A stretch of DNA of 64,000 nucleotides from Gemmatimonadota bacterium. Its GTDB lineage: Bacteria; Gemmatimonadota; Gemmatimonadetes; Longimicrobiales; Gaopeijiaceae. Of this stretch, positions 9,148 to 19,100 are shown piece after piece (the stretch's first letter is position 1; the number at the start of each line of letters is the position of its first letter). The stretch lies in the NCBI GenBank assembly GCA_028874905.1, contig JAPPGZ010000073.1, forward strand, positions 1 through 64,000, read 5' to 3'. The notes beneath the pieces are model-generated. The model was not told the origin of the DNA. It worked only from the letters and a program-made list of their open reading frames with translations, and did not search any database. The translations under genes were made by a program, and so were the position numbers.

Positions 9148-9259
9148 CAGGCACCTCTGGTCATCTTGTCTCTGTCATCCCGTCCGTCCCTCGACGGGAC
9201 TCAGCAGTCGTCGAGAATGATTGTCGAATGGCACCCGCGTCGCAACCCTGACGCCTCCA

Positions 9260-10120
9260 TTACCGGCCGCGCCCAGGAGATCGACGGAAGTGCCGCAGGG
9301 ATGCGTCGACCGCCGCAATCAGGCCGGGAGTGGGACCCCGTGGCGGGTGCACGGCCTCGAAGGTGTGGCCGGAACCGTCGACTATCCGCAGCGACGAGGC
9401 CGACCCCGCCTCGTGCAGACGCCGCGCTTCGGCGACGGGGACCGTCGCGTCCTCGGAACCGTGGACGATGAGCCACGGCACGCGCACCCGCGCCGCCGCC
9501 GCAAGCACGTCCAGCCGTGCGCCGTTGTCGCTCAGGTCTTCCCACAAGGTTCTGTACAGAGGCATTTCCTGCCCGGTACGGGCGTTGGCGATCCAGGTCA
9601 CTCCCCGTGTCTTCCAATCCGCCACCTGCTGCTCGCTCCACCGTTGCAACGTGGCAACCGCGGCCCACGTCACCAACGCGGAAATCCCTTGGTGCTCGGC
9701 AGCCGCAATCAGGCCCGTGCCCCCGCCGCGGCTGTGACCTAGAAGTCCCACCGACTCCGGCGCCGTGCCATCGCTCCATTCGCCGGCGAGCATCCGGTCT
9801 ACCATCCAGTGCAGGTCTTCCAGTTCACGGGACAGGGTGTTCCGGCCAAAGGCGTCCAGGTCCGTGAATTCAAGAAGGTCCGGTCCCGTACCGTTGAGTG
9901 AAAAGTTGAACGACACGACCAGGTGGCCGTCTTGCGCAAGGCGTTCGCACAGATAGGGGAAGAAACCCCAGTCCTTGAACCCCTTGAAGCCGTGAGCAAC
10001 CAGGATCGCCGAGCGGGATTCGCCGTGGGCCGGGCGCCGGACGTCGAGGCGGATGACATCGCCGTGGGGCGGGGTCGTTTCGCCGCGTTCGTGAATCAGC
10101 GACCCGGTCATGCCCGCCAC
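9260..10120 (-). CDS. Alpha/beta-hydrolase
   Basis: A 286-residue hydrolase with oxyanion region AHGFKGFKDWG, nucleophile elbow GHSRGG, acid in HGSEDATVP and histidine in GSGHTF, so a complete Ser-Asp-His triad. No signal peptide is visible, so it is probably cytoplasmic. It overlaps the PduO gene by 13 bases (a shorter start at 10111 would still overlap) and is likely co-transcribed with it. Substrate unknown; an esterase or dienelactone-hydrolase-like role is possible. Confidence 0.8.
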   Translation of the reverse strand: MAGMTGSLIHERGETTPPHGDVIRLDVRRPAHGESRSAILVAHGFKGFKDWGFFPYLCERLAQDGHLVVSFNFSLNGTGPDLLEFTDLDAFGRNTLSRELEDLHWMVDRMLAGEWSDGTAPESVGLLGHSRGGGTGLIAAAEHQGISALVTWAAVATLQRWSEQQVADWKTRGVTWIANARTGQEMPLYRTLWEDLSDNGARLDVLAAAARVRVPWLIVHGSEDATVPVAEARRLHEAGSASSLRIVDGSGHTFEAVHPPRGPTPGLIAAVDASLRHFRRSPGRGR

Positions 10121-10659
10121 TCGATGTCCGACCCGCCGCCGCCAGCGTTCTCTTGCCGGGCCGCTGCGAAGAGGTAGTCGGACAGCCGGTTGAGGTACCG
10201 CACGATTTCGGGGTCGACATCCGAGGAGGCGGCCAGCGTCACGACGCGCCGTTCAGCTCTTCGGCAGACGGCTCGCGCGAGGTGCAGTTCGGTAGCGCCG
10301 GGATTGCCGGCGGGAAGGATGAAGTTGCGCAGCGGAGGCGTGGCGGACATCGCCTGGTCAATCCACGATTCCATGGCCGCGACGCGCTCCACCGGCAGGT
10401 CCGGCAGCGCGGGGGCCCGCCGGTCTCCGGTTGGCGGCGGTGTGGCAAGGTGCGCACCGATGGCAAAAAGATCCGATTGTACGCGCCGCAGACGCCGGAT
10501 GATTGCCCGCTCCGTCACCTGGTTGAGCGTGCCGCCGATGACCGCGTTGAGTTCATCCACCGTACCGTATGCTTCAACGCGAACGTCGTCCTTACTCGTT
10601 CTCCCGCCTCCGAACAGGCCGGTGCTGCCGTTGTCGCCGCGTCTGGTGTAGATCTTCAC
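10108..10659 (-). CDS. pduO: Cob(I)alamin adenosyltransferase, PduO type
   Basis: A 183-residue enzyme that transfers the 5'-deoxyadenosyl group of ATP to cob(I)alamin. The N-terminal ATP site KIYTRRGDNGSTGLFGGGR and the helix RVEAYGTVDELNA are diagnostic, and the C-terminal ARAVCRRAERRV and YLNRLSDYLFAAAR complete the PduO fold. It overlaps the upstream 85-residue gene by 4 bases. It implies that the host uses adenosylcobalamin, but no B12-dependent enzyme lies in this window. Confidence 0.92.
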   Translation of the reverse strand: MKIYTRRGDNGSTGLFGGGRTSKDDVRVEAYGTVDELNAVIGGTLNQVTERAIIRRLRRVQSDLFAIGAHLATPPPTGDRRAPALPDLPVERVAAMESWIDQAMSATPPLRNFILPAGNPGATELHLARAVCRRAERRVVTLAASSDVDPEIVRYLNRLSDYLFAAARQENAGGGGSDIEWRA

Positions 10660-10913
10660 CGCGGTCTCAGCCTGGTGAGATCACGAATGGCCAAGGCCTT
10701 GTCCAGCAGACTGGGCTCGTCAGGCGCCTCGCCGTGGCTGAGACCGGCCAGACTCCCACGTACATCCAGCAATACCTCAAGTAGGACCTGGTCCCTCTGG
10801 AAGCCGAAATCGAGCCGGTCCATGCGCGCCTGGTCCTTCGACTCGGCCGCCTTTTCGAAGGCTTCCCTGTAAACCCGTTCGAGGCTTCCGATGACTTTCG
10901 CTCTTGAGCGCAT
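10656..10913 (-). CDS. Conserved small hypothetical protein upstream of pduO
   Basis: An 85-residue, charged, probably helical protein (MRSRAKVIGSLERVYREAFEKA...). It has no transmembrane segment and no recognised motif. The start at 10913 is chosen because the preceding in-frame part is low-complexity leader. It overlaps pduO (ATGA) and is transcribed divergently from the HTH gene at 11056. Function not recognised. Confidence 0.55.
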   Translation of the reverse strand: MRSRAKVIGSLERVYREAFEKAAESKDQARMDRLDFGFQRDQVLLEVLLDVRGSLAGLSHGEAPDEPSLLDKALAIRDLTRLRPR

Positions 10914-11055
10914 GCGATTCCTTGTTGGTTGGCGTGGCTGGAGCCGGAGGGACGGCGGCGCCCCTGCCCGTGTATACATCGTATCGCCCGCTGTACCTTT
11001 ATGGGTAGCGCGTGCCACGATCCGCGCAGGTTGTCCCACGACTCTGGTTTCCAAG

Positions 11056-11520
11056 ATGGTGACGTTCGACGAATTTCCGGGTGCCTCGAAACAGATCCCG
11101 GAAGAAGTGGTCAGGCGGGCGAACGAGCAGTACTGGAACTCCGGCGCCGGCGTGAACCAGTTGGCGCGGGAACTGGAGCTGTCGAAGGGGACCCTCTACG
11201 AAATCATCGCCCCGCTACCTGCAGGCGTACCGTGCCCACACGGCGACGGCGAACTCGCCTTTACGAACCGCACCGCGCGCGAACGCGGCTTCGTTTCGTG
11301 CCCGGCCTGCGGACTCGAGGACGACAGGGAGCGCATCCTTGCCCGGCTGGACGAGGTCGCGCACGACTCAACGATCGTGGACGCACCCACCGCGCACGAC
11401 CCGACCATCAAGGCCGCGCCCAGCGCGCCGGCCCGGAGCCTGGAGACCCTGCTGGTCGTGACCGCTCTGGCGGGAATGGCGGCCGGCCTCATCCTGGGCG
11501 GGATCCTTCGGCGCCGCTGA
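11056..11520 (+). CDS. HTH / zinc-ribbon-like / single-TM protein
   Basis: A 154-residue protein in three parts. A helix-turn-helix-like block (ANEQYWNSGAGVNQLARELELSKGTLYEII) comes first, then a small cysteine motif PCPHGDGEL...SCPAC that could hold zinc, then a hydrophobic C-terminal helix (LLVVTALAGMAAGLILGGIL) ending in RRR. This suggests a membrane-tethered DNA-binding or adaptor protein. It lies 7 bases before the RDD gene and is likely co-transcribed with it. No experimentally known homologue is recognised. Confidence 0.6.
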   Translation: MVTFDEFPGASKQIPEEVVRRANEQYWNSGAGVNQLARELELSKGTLYEIIAPLPAGVPCPHGDGELAFTNRTARERGFVSCPACGLEDDRERILARLDEVAHDSTIVDAPTAHDPTIKAAPSAPARSLETLLVVTALAGMAAGLILGGILRRR

Positions 11521-11527
11521 GGCCCTG

Positions 11528-12649
11528 ATGAACGGCGACCCGAGGTCGATCGTCACGCCCGACGCGTTTTCGGTCACACCCGATCTTCTGGGCACCCCGC
11601 TCGCTGAACCCTGGCGCCGCCTCGTCGCCCTGCTCCTGGATCTGGTCCTCATCGGATTCCTGCAACTGCTGGGCTGGCGAGTCCTCGGCGGGATTGCGGG
11701 CCTGATGCTCCTCCGGATGGCGATGAAGCGAACGGACGGCGCAACCACGACGCGCACACAGAAGCTCGCGCTGGGATGCGCGGGCGCGACGGTGTTCGTC
11801 GTCGCCATCGGGGTCACCACGGTCGTCCCGGCCATGATACGCATGATGGCGGAACCGGACGGCGAGGTGGCCGTGCCCGCGGCCGAGGGCACCCTGAGCG
11901 GAACGCCGGAAGGAGGTGCCGTGCCGCAGGAAACCGACGCGGCGATGGACATCGCGGCGACCGTGATAAGGGCGCTGCAGGATACCCTTGGCGTCCCCGG
12001 TCTTGACCTGGCGACGTCCGCGCTGCCGTCCGGTGCCGATTCCGTCCGAACCGGGGAGTTCGAGGGGGAGGCGGGAGACAGCATCGCCGCGCTCCTCGCC
12101 CGCGTGGACGACCTCGAGGACGACCTCGCCGACAGCCGCGAGGACCACGAGGAGCTGCGCGGACAACTGGCCGCAGCCGAATCCCAATCTACCCTCTTCA
12201 CCTGGATCCGGGACGCCGCCGACGAAGCCGGCCTGGTCTTCGGGTGGGGCACCGTCTACCTCACCCTCTTCCTCGCGCTGTGGCAGGGCCGAACCCCCGG
12301 CAAGAAGGCGATGGGCCTGCGCGTGGTACGGCTTAATGGCGAGCCGCTGGGCCTCTACATGTCGCTCGAGCGAGCCGGTGGCTACATGGCCGGCCTCGCG
12401 ACCGGCCTGCTCGGGTTCGCCCAGGTATGGTGGGACCCGAACCGGCAGGCGATCCACGACAAGATCACCGAGACCGTTGTGATCCGCGAGCGGTTGCCCA
12501 ACCGGTTGCACCCCGGCCGCGTCTATGGTGAAGGGGTGGCGGAACGGGCCGGACAGCGTCAGGATTCGAGTTCGGCGGACATCGTCGCCGGGGCTGCCCA
12601 GGACGTCGCGGACGCGACACCGAAGGACACAGGAGAACGGGAATCGTGA
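11528..12649 (+). CDS. RDD-family membrane protein with a large internal insertion
   Basis: A 373-residue protein. The N-terminal part has PWRRLVALLLDLVLIGF (RDD helix 1) and the C-terminal part has QGRTPGKKAMGLRVVRLNG and WWDPNRQAIHDKITETVVI (RDD end). Between them sits a non-membrane region of roughly 120 residues with acidic heptad-like sequence (ARVDDLEDDLADSREDHEELRGQL), probably a coiled coil. RDD proteins are often transport-linked, but no function can be given. The stop overlaps the next GTG (GTGA). Confidence 0.75.
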   Translation: MNGDPRSIVTPDAFSVTPDLLGTPLAEPWRRLVALLLDLVLIGFLQLLGWRVLGGIAGLMLLRMAMKRTDGATTTRTQKLALGCAGATVFVVAIGVTTVVPAMIRMMAEPDGEVAVPAAEGTLSGTPEGGAVPQETDAAMDIAATVIRALQDTLGVPGLDLATSALPSGADSVRTGEFEGEAGDSIAALLARVDDLEDDLADSREDHEELRGQLAAAESQSTLFTWIRDAADEAGLVFGWGTVYLTLFLALWQGRTPGKKAMGLRVVRLNGEPLGLYMSLERAGGYMAGLATGLLGFAQVWWDPNRQAIHDKITETVVIRERLPNRLHPGRVYGEGVAERAGQRQDSSSADIVAGAAQDVADATPKDTGERES

Positions 12650-13419
12650 GAAGGCATATGAAAAGGGCGCTCGTGCCGGTCGCAGCACTGCTCGCCGCGC
12701 TCGCATGCGACGGCAGCGGGGCGTCCCAGGACGGGAGCGGAGGAGCTGACGCCCGCGATAGCGGCTCAACACCGGGGAGCACGTCCCAGTCGATCCCGAC
12801 CTCGATGCTGTCCGAGGGCGGCACTACGGTCAAGCCGCCGGCCCAGGAATTCTCGTTGGCCGAGATCGGCTTCGACTTCGGGTCCGAGGACGCCCCCATC
12901 GCCGTGATCGAGTTCAGCGACTATGGCTGCGGATACTGCCGCCGATTCCATACCGAGACGTTCCCCACGCTCATGGAGGAATACGTCGAGACCGGCGAGG
13001 TCCGCTGGAAGTACGTGACCTACGTCAGCGGCATGTTCGCCAACGGGCTTCCCGCAGCCTATGCGGCCGAGTGCGCGGGCGACCAGGACCTCTTCTCGCC
13101 CATGAGCAGACTGCTCTACGAGCGCCAGGCCGACTGGAAGAGCCTGAGCGACCCGAGCCCCGTCTTCGAAGAGCTCGCTCGCGAGGTCGGCGTGGACACG
13201 GCTGAGTTTCAGGCCTGCGTGGCGGAGGAACGCCACAAGCCGAGGATCCGCAGCGGCATCATCTCCGGCGGCCGCCTCGGCGTACGGGGGACGCCGTCGT
13301 TTCTGGTCAACGGCGTGCCCCTGGTGGGCGCTCAACCCATCGAGTGGTGGCGTGACGCCTTTACCGCCATTGCGGCCTCGAACGAGGAGGGGACGGGCGA
13401 CGGCGGGAGCGGGATCTGA
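12646..13419 (+). CDS. DsbA-like thioredoxin-fold lipoprotein
   Basis: A 257-residue exported protein. The signal ends at a lipobox-like LAALAC, followed by a Gly/Ser-rich linker and a DsbA-type thioredoxin domain. The active site is CGYC in SDYGCGYCRRFH, and the cis-proline loop is RGTPSFLVNG. It is likely to form or isomerise disulfides outside the cytoplasm, or to act as a thiol oxidoreductase for cytochromes. The GTG start overlaps the RDD stop; ATG at 12658 is an alternative. Its 3' end overlaps the convergent gene by 59 bases. Confidence 0.82.
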   Translation: MRRHMKRALVPVAALLAALACDGSGASQDGSGGADARDSGSTPGSTSQSIPTSMLSEGGTTVKPPAQEFSLAEIGFDFGSEDAPIAVIEFSDYGCGYCRRFHTETFPTLMEEYVETGEVRWKYVTYVSGMFANGLPAAYAAECAGDQDLFSPMSRLLYERQADWKSLSDPSPVFEELAREVGVDTAEFQACVAEERHKPRIRSGIISGGRLGVRGTPSFLVNGVPLVGAQPIEWWRDAFTAIAASNEEGTGDGGSGI

Positions 13420-14986
13420 CCCGCGCGGGGCGCTTGTCCTCCATCACCACCTCGAAGTCCTCCTCGTACCCCACCTCGCCGGGAGACGGCAGGTAGCGAG
13501 AGACGTCCACCTCGGCACGCATCAACTCGCGGTCGAAAGCCTCGAGATCACGTTTCGAAGCCTCTTCGTTCGTGTCGGAGGTCGCGTAGACGATCCGGCC
13601 GAGCTTCTGGTCCCCAAGCTTGAGCATGCGGCGCGTCAACTCCGCCTCCACGAATGTCTCGCGGATGGCCGGGAAGCGATACCGGAACCCGTCGTCATCC
13701 GCCTCGACCTCGGCGTTGAACTCGGCCGCCAGCGTCTCCAGTTCCCTGAGCACGACCCGCGGGCTGACATCCCAGTTCTTCAGCCTTTGCGCAACGTGCC
13801 GAATCGCGTCGTTGACACTTACCCAGCGCACGGTCCCGACGCTCTTGCCGTAGACCAGGCCGATCAGCAGACGGCGCACGTTCCGGCGCAGGCGTCCCGC
13901 GTTCTCGCTCCTGAGCCCCAGTGACCGCACCAGCGGTATCCCGAAAAACATGCTGCTGAACGTCAGCGGTACGACTCCGAGTCCCCAGAACCACAGCGGA
14001 TCGACAGCCACCGCCGCCGCGGTCGCGGTCTGCAATGCCGGACCCAGCCCGATTACGGTCGCGGCAATCAGGTTGAAGCCGTTCATCGCGCCGATGCCCC
14101 AGTTCGCCCCGGCGTTGTTGCCGGTCAGCTTCTTCGGGTATTCCAGGCGAAGCCATGCAGGCTTGGGTTCGCGTGCCCTGACCTTCCCATGGGCGCTTTT
14201 CATCAGGCCGGGGAAGGCGTATACCACCTCACCCTGCTCGGAAACTCCCGGGTCGCCCCCGTGGGCACCGGTCAGGCGTCCCATCTCCTCGTGCGCGTCC
14301 GTTAGTGACAGCCCCGTGTGTTCGACCAGTTCGGCCGAAGTAAGCACGCCGTTGCGCGCCCGGATCAGCTGCAGCGCGCTCCTGTCCTTCTGCAGTTGGG
14401 TCGGTCGTGGTTCCTCGGGACCGAAGATGAAGGCGAAGACCTTCTTGTAGAACGGGGGCCTGGCGTCCTTCGGCAACCGCCTGGCGTGGCTGTGACCGTA
14501 GTAGAGGCTTCCCCGGCTCCATCCCCTGCCCCCCATGAGCCAGTGGAGGATGAAGAGATCGCCCAGACCGAAACCGCCGCGCCGACCGAAGCCGCGACCG
14601 TCCCGGTTCGCGGTCATGGCCGCGATGATCAGGGCCACAAAGACGATGAAATAGACGACCAGCATGACGGCCGTCCACACCTTGAAGCCCGTCTTGAACG
14701 CGGACCACGCGACCCTCCGAAAGCGGACCCCGAAGGGCTCCCGGGCCCGCTCGATCAGCTTGCGGTCGAACTGGTAGAGGAGATCGCCCGAATCGGAGAC
14801 CTCCAGGTGGCCCCGATGGGTCTCCAGCAGGCCCTTGAGCGCGGGCTCGACCTGGTCCTCGGGCATGCCGGTGGCCGACACGACATCGCCAAGGGTGGCG
14901 CGACCGCGCAGGCGGCGCAGCGCGGTCAGCAGCGTCGTGTCTGTCTCGGCGGCGGATACTGTGGCTATTTCAGGCAATTTCGGCAA
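13361..14986 (-). CDS. Unknown membrane protein with repeated winged-helix-like segments
   Basis: A 541-residue protein starting at TTG 14986, since no ATG fits. It has an N-terminal helix-turn-helix-like segment (LRRLRGRATLGDVVSATGMPEDQVEPALKGLL), a membrane helix (VWTAVMLVVYFIVFVALIIAAM), a second similar HTH-like segment (SALQLIRARNGVLTSAELVEHTGLSLTDAHEEM), two more hydrophobic segments, and an Arg/Pro-rich tail. The two internal segments look related. I do not recognise the family. A membrane-anchored regulator or stress protein is one guess. Confidence 0.6.
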   Translation of the reverse strand: MPKLPEIATVSAAETDTTLLTALRRLRGRATLGDVVSATGMPEDQVEPALKGLLETHRGHLEVSDSGDLLYQFDRKLIERAREPFGVRFRRVAWSAFKTGFKVWTAVMLVVYFIVFVALIIAAMTANRDGRGFGRRGGFGLGDLFILHWLMGGRGWSRGSLYYGHSHARRLPKDARPPFYKKVFAFIFGPEEPRPTQLQKDRSALQLIRARNGVLTSAELVEHTGLSLTDAHEEMGRLTGAHGGDPGVSEQGEVVYAFPGLMKSAHGKVRAREPKPAWLRLEYPKKLTGNNAGANWGIGAMNGFNLIAATVIGLGPALQTATAAAVAVDPLWFWGLGVVPLTFSSMFFGIPLVRSLGLRSENAGRLRRNVRRLLIGLVYGKSVGTVRWVSVNDAIRHVAQRLKNWDVSPRVVLRELETLAAEFNAEVEADDDGFRYRFPAIRETFVEAELTRRMLKLGDQKLGRIVYATSDTNEEASKRDLEAFDRELMRAEVDVSRYLPSPGEVGYEEDFEVVMEDKRPARVRSRSRRRPSPPRSRPQWR

Positions 14987-15281
14987 TCACTCGATGTTGG
15001 AATCAGGGGAGAACTGACGGGCAACCAGACGTACGTTTCAGCCCGCAAGATCCATTCGTTCACGGACCGCGCGCAAGTTGCGGGCCGACCGGCTGAAATC
15101 GGTGACCAAAAGACACGAAGAGCGTCCGAACAAACACGGTGGCTGCTCGTTTTCAGCGCAATCACGCCGCGCTGTGTCCTTGTGGGCGGGAAGAGGGGTG
15201 GGGCGGCGGTGATCGGTCAGTGATGGTAGCAAACTAGCCTGACTGGGCAAAGAACCGCCCAAGCCAGGAGCAACCATCAAA
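14987..15281. other. Divergent intergenic region
   Basis: About 295 bases between the minus-strand membrane protein and the plus-strand AraC gene. I see no RNA gene, repeat or clear promoter hexamers. It must hold both divergent promoters. Confidence 0.5.
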
Positions 15282-16145
15282 ATGCCGAACAGCCGAAGCC
15301 GCCGTCGTGCGGTGTCCCTGTTGGGGCCGCCGTACAGCCGTCTTCAGGAAGTCGACCTCGCAGATCCGACTCAGCCGCACGGAGGCGGCTGGATCATGGC
15401 TTGGGATCTCGAGGCCGACGGGTGGAGCGAAGCCACCGACTTCGTCGCCAGCCGACCCGCCGGCGTGGCCCTCGCGATCATTCTGCCCGACAGTGACGAG
15501 CGCGCCCCGCTGGTGCCGATTCTCCGGGCTGTTCAGAAAACCAGGCCCCAGGCGGTTCTGCCGTACCACGAATCGCCGCGTCCTCACGAGATCGCGCAGG
15601 TCATACGCCGACCTCCGGTATCGCTTGCGTCCAGCGTTACGGACTACATGGCCTGGCGGGGCTTTTCGGTCGATCCTACGACCAGGAACATCATTCAACG
15701 CACGATCGAACTCAGTGCCAGGCTCAGCACCATCACCGACCTGGCCAGAAACCTTTACGTGTCCAGGCGCGCCCTCGGCCGCAGGCTTCTCAACAGCGGC
15801 CTTCCCGTTCCGTCCCATTGGCTCCACATCGCGCGCTTGATACGCGCGACGCTCAAGCTGCAGAACAGCACGGAGAGCCTCTTCAAGGTGGCCACCTCGC
15901 TGGGCTACCCGGACGGCTTTTCCATGAGCAACCAGATGCAGCGCCTTTGCGGCATCCGCCCCCAGCACACTCGGGAGCGGTACGGCTGGGAATGGGTCTT
16001 CGAATCCTGGCTGGTTCGCGAGCTGGCCATCGGCGGCGTCACCTCGAAGGTTGTGGGTTCCCGACCCTCCGTAGCCGGAACCGCCATCGAGTCCTCCGCC
16101 TCCGTCAGCCGGCGGGCCACCGGGGCCGTCGCCAACTCTCGATGA
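15282..16145 (+). CDS. AraC-family transcriptional regulator
   Basis: A 287-residue protein. The N-terminal 125 residues look like a degenerate response/sensor domain. Residues about 135-235 hold two helix-turn-helix units of the AraC type (ITDLARNLYVSRRALGRRLLNSGLPVPSHWLHIARL and FKVATSLGYPDGFSMSNQMQRLCGIRP). A loosely conserved tail follows. The stop overlaps the ATG of the large ATPase regulator (ATGA), so the two are translationally coupled. Known QHNDH operons use an AraC regulator (QhpR), and this gene lies 7 kb away, but a link is only a guess. Confidence 0.8.
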   Translation: MPNSRSRRRAVSLLGPPYSRLQEVDLADPTQPHGGGWIMAWDLEADGWSEATDFVASRPAGVALAIILPDSDERAPLVPILRAVQKTRPQAVLPYHESPRPHEIAQVIRRPPVSLASSVTDYMAWRGFSVDPTTRNIIQRTIELSARLSTITDLARNLYVSRRALGRRLLNSGLPVPSHWLHIARLIRATLKLQNSTESLFKVATSLGYPDGFSMSNQMQRLCGIRPQHTRERYGWEWVFESWLVRELAIGGVTSKVVGSRPSVAGTAIESSASVSRRATGAVANSR

Positions 16146-19100
16146 TCAGCACGCCCGTGTCGACAAGCCATCGCACTGACGGACACACCGGGCTTCTCCT
16201 CCGCCTCTTCGGCGGCCCGATCCTGATTCGGGAGGGCAGCCCCGTCAAGCTCTCGCCGTTCCAGAGTGCGCTGGTGGCCATCACGTACGGACTCCCTGCG
16301 ACGGAAATACCTCGTGCCACCGTGCAGGAACATCTCTGGGGCGGCACCGGCACGAAGGCCGTGCGCCACCGGCTCAGCCAACTCGTGTACCAGACCAACC
16401 ATCGGTGCGGAGCCACGGTTGTTTCACTGGACGGCGAGTTCGTACGCGCCCACCCTGATGTGGTGGCCACCGACCTGCGGGAATTCGACCGACTGATTGG
16501 CGCGGAGAACTTCAAGGCGGCCGCGGAGCTCATGGAATCCGGGTTCCTTTCCGCGCTACCCAAGAAGTTCGTCGAATCCTGTGCCGACTGGATCCGTGGC
16601 CAGCAGGTCGCCCATCAGGCCAAGCTGGAGACAGCCGCACACGCGAGCTGGAAGAACGCGGAACTGACCCGCAACGGGATCGTCGCCGAACAGGCTGTGG
16701 GGACGCTTTTCAGGCTGTCTCCGAACGAGGAGGAAGCACTCAGGAGGGCGATGCATGCACGCGCGCTGTACGGGTCGGTCCGGGAGGCGGAGTCCGTCTA
16801 TCGGGCGTTCGCCGAACGGGCCCTCGCGGACGACGATTGGGTGCCGCAACCGGAAACCAGAGCGCTTCTCAAGGCCCTTAGAAACGTCTACGGCGAGACG
16901 GCCTCGCTGGCGTCCGTACCCTACACGAGACTTGGCAGGAAGATTCCCTTTCTCGGACGCGCTACCGAAAGGGCAACGCTGACGAAGCGCATGCTGCAGA
17001 GCCCGGACGTCCGTCCCTGGGGCACGATCACGGTCCACGGCGCCGCCGGCGTCGGCAAGACCAGGTTCCTGGAAGAGGCGCTCAAGGGCCTCTCATCCCG
17101 CCAGGTTCGGGTGATCCGGATACGTCCGGAGGAACTGGCCGCGGACATCCCCCTGAGCTCTCTCGCGCAGGGACTGAAGGCCCCCTGGGTGTTGCCCTTC
17201 CTGCGCGAGCTGCACAACCCGTGGCGCTCCGTCATGCTGTCGCTCCTGCCCCAGTTCGCCGAGGACACCCATATGCCGCGGCGCGTTCCGCTGCCCGATG
17301 GCCACGCATCGCGGTACGCGGGCGATGCGTTCCTCCAACTGTTTTCCACGATGGCGAAGACCGAGCCGATCCTTCTCGTCGTGGACGACTTCCACTTCGT
17401 TGACGACGAGTCGGCCATGGTGCTGCAGTACCTGCACCGGCACTGGTCCCAGGGCTACTTCAACCTCGTCGTCGCCTACCGTCCCGAGGAGTTGGCGAGG
17501 AACACCCGTCTCTCGCGCTTCACCGAGGAGCTGAAACGCGGTCCCGACGCCGAATCCATCCGCCTCGGCGAACTGAGCGCGACCGATTCGACAAACCTGG
17601 CCCAGTCGATATCTCCCATCACCCTCACCGACCGCTGGCTGGGACGGATGTCGCAACTGGCCCGCGGAAACCCGCTCTTCGTCGTCGAGCTCGCCACCCG
17701 GCCCGAGCGGCTGCCGGCACCGGACGAGTGGGATGTCCCCATCCCCGTGTCAGTAGAGCACATCGTTGCCCGGCACCTGGCCGGGCTGGACGACGCCGGA
17801 AAACAGGTGTTCTACGCGTTGGCCGTGCTCCGCGCTGCGGCCAGCGCCGCGGAGTTGGCACAGATCTCGGAGGCAACGACCGAAAAGTGCATCGGTGCTC
17901 TGGATCGACTTGAGGCGTCGAGCCTGATCTCCTGGACGGGCGACCGGGCTCGTGTTCGCCACGGCCTCGTCCGCCGGGCGGTCTATAGGACGCTCAGCCC
18001 CGCTCGCCGGTCGAGTCTCCACCGGTCGGTGGCCGATCTCCTGGTAAGCCGTTCCGACAACGCCGTGTTGGCGGCGGCTTCAATCCACTACCACCGTGCC
18101 GGAGACAGTGATCGGGCACAGCTGTTCGCCGTCCAGGCACTCGAGCGGGCCCCGAAGGAAGGCGTCGCCACCCGGCTCCCGGTACTCATGGCCGCCTATC
18201 ACGTAAGCGAGGAGCAGGGCCGGGCGCAGATCGGGGTTCGCGTTGCCTGGGCATGCTATCGGTCGCGGCGGCTGGCCGGCGTGCTCCATGTAACCGAGGG
18301 GATCATGTCTCCCGGCAATCAGCTGGCTCCCTCCAATGCCATTCAGTTGGGGCTGGCGCTAACCGATGCGCGTCATCTTCTCGGCCTGGACAATACCAGG
18401 ACCGTGCTCGCCGAGCTGAAGAGACTCCTCGACGAAGCCGGGAACGTCGGCGAGGGGTGGCTGGGGCCCGTCATTCGGGACACGATTCTCCAGGTCCTGC
18501 ACAGGTCGGCGGACTACGAGGCGATGGACGAACTCCTGGCCGAGATCGGAAGGAGGCCGCAGTGCCGGGAAGATGTCGCGCGCTGCCGTACCGAAGCCTC
18601 CCTGGCCATGAAGGTCTTGTGCGGCGACCGCGCAGGTGGCCTGGCACACGCGAAGCGGGCCGTCGAGATCGCGATGCGGGCGCGTCTGAAAGATGAGATG
18701 ATGTACGCGCTGCATCGTCACGCGGTCGCCCTGATTGCCGTGGGCAGGCTCGCGACGCCGGAGGGCCAGGAGCTGCAGGCCAAGGTCACCGCAGCCGCCA
18801 GGTCGGTGGAAGACCCCGCCTCGTACGTGCAGCTCCTGCTGGACCTCACCGAATGGCATACGAATACCGGCAGTCTCGAGCCGGCGGCTCAGATGCTCAA
18901 TGAAGCAAGGGCCGTCGCAGAGCACATGGACTGCCCCGTGGTAAGGTGCACGGAGCGGATGGCAAGGGCGGCGCTGGCCCTTGCCCAGGGCGATCCGCAG
19001 GGCGCGAAATCCGCGATCGAAGCGGTGGCCGGCAGAAACCCGGCTTTCGGCGATGCGGCCGCGGACGAGTCCGGTGTCACCAGCAACGCGATCGACCAAG

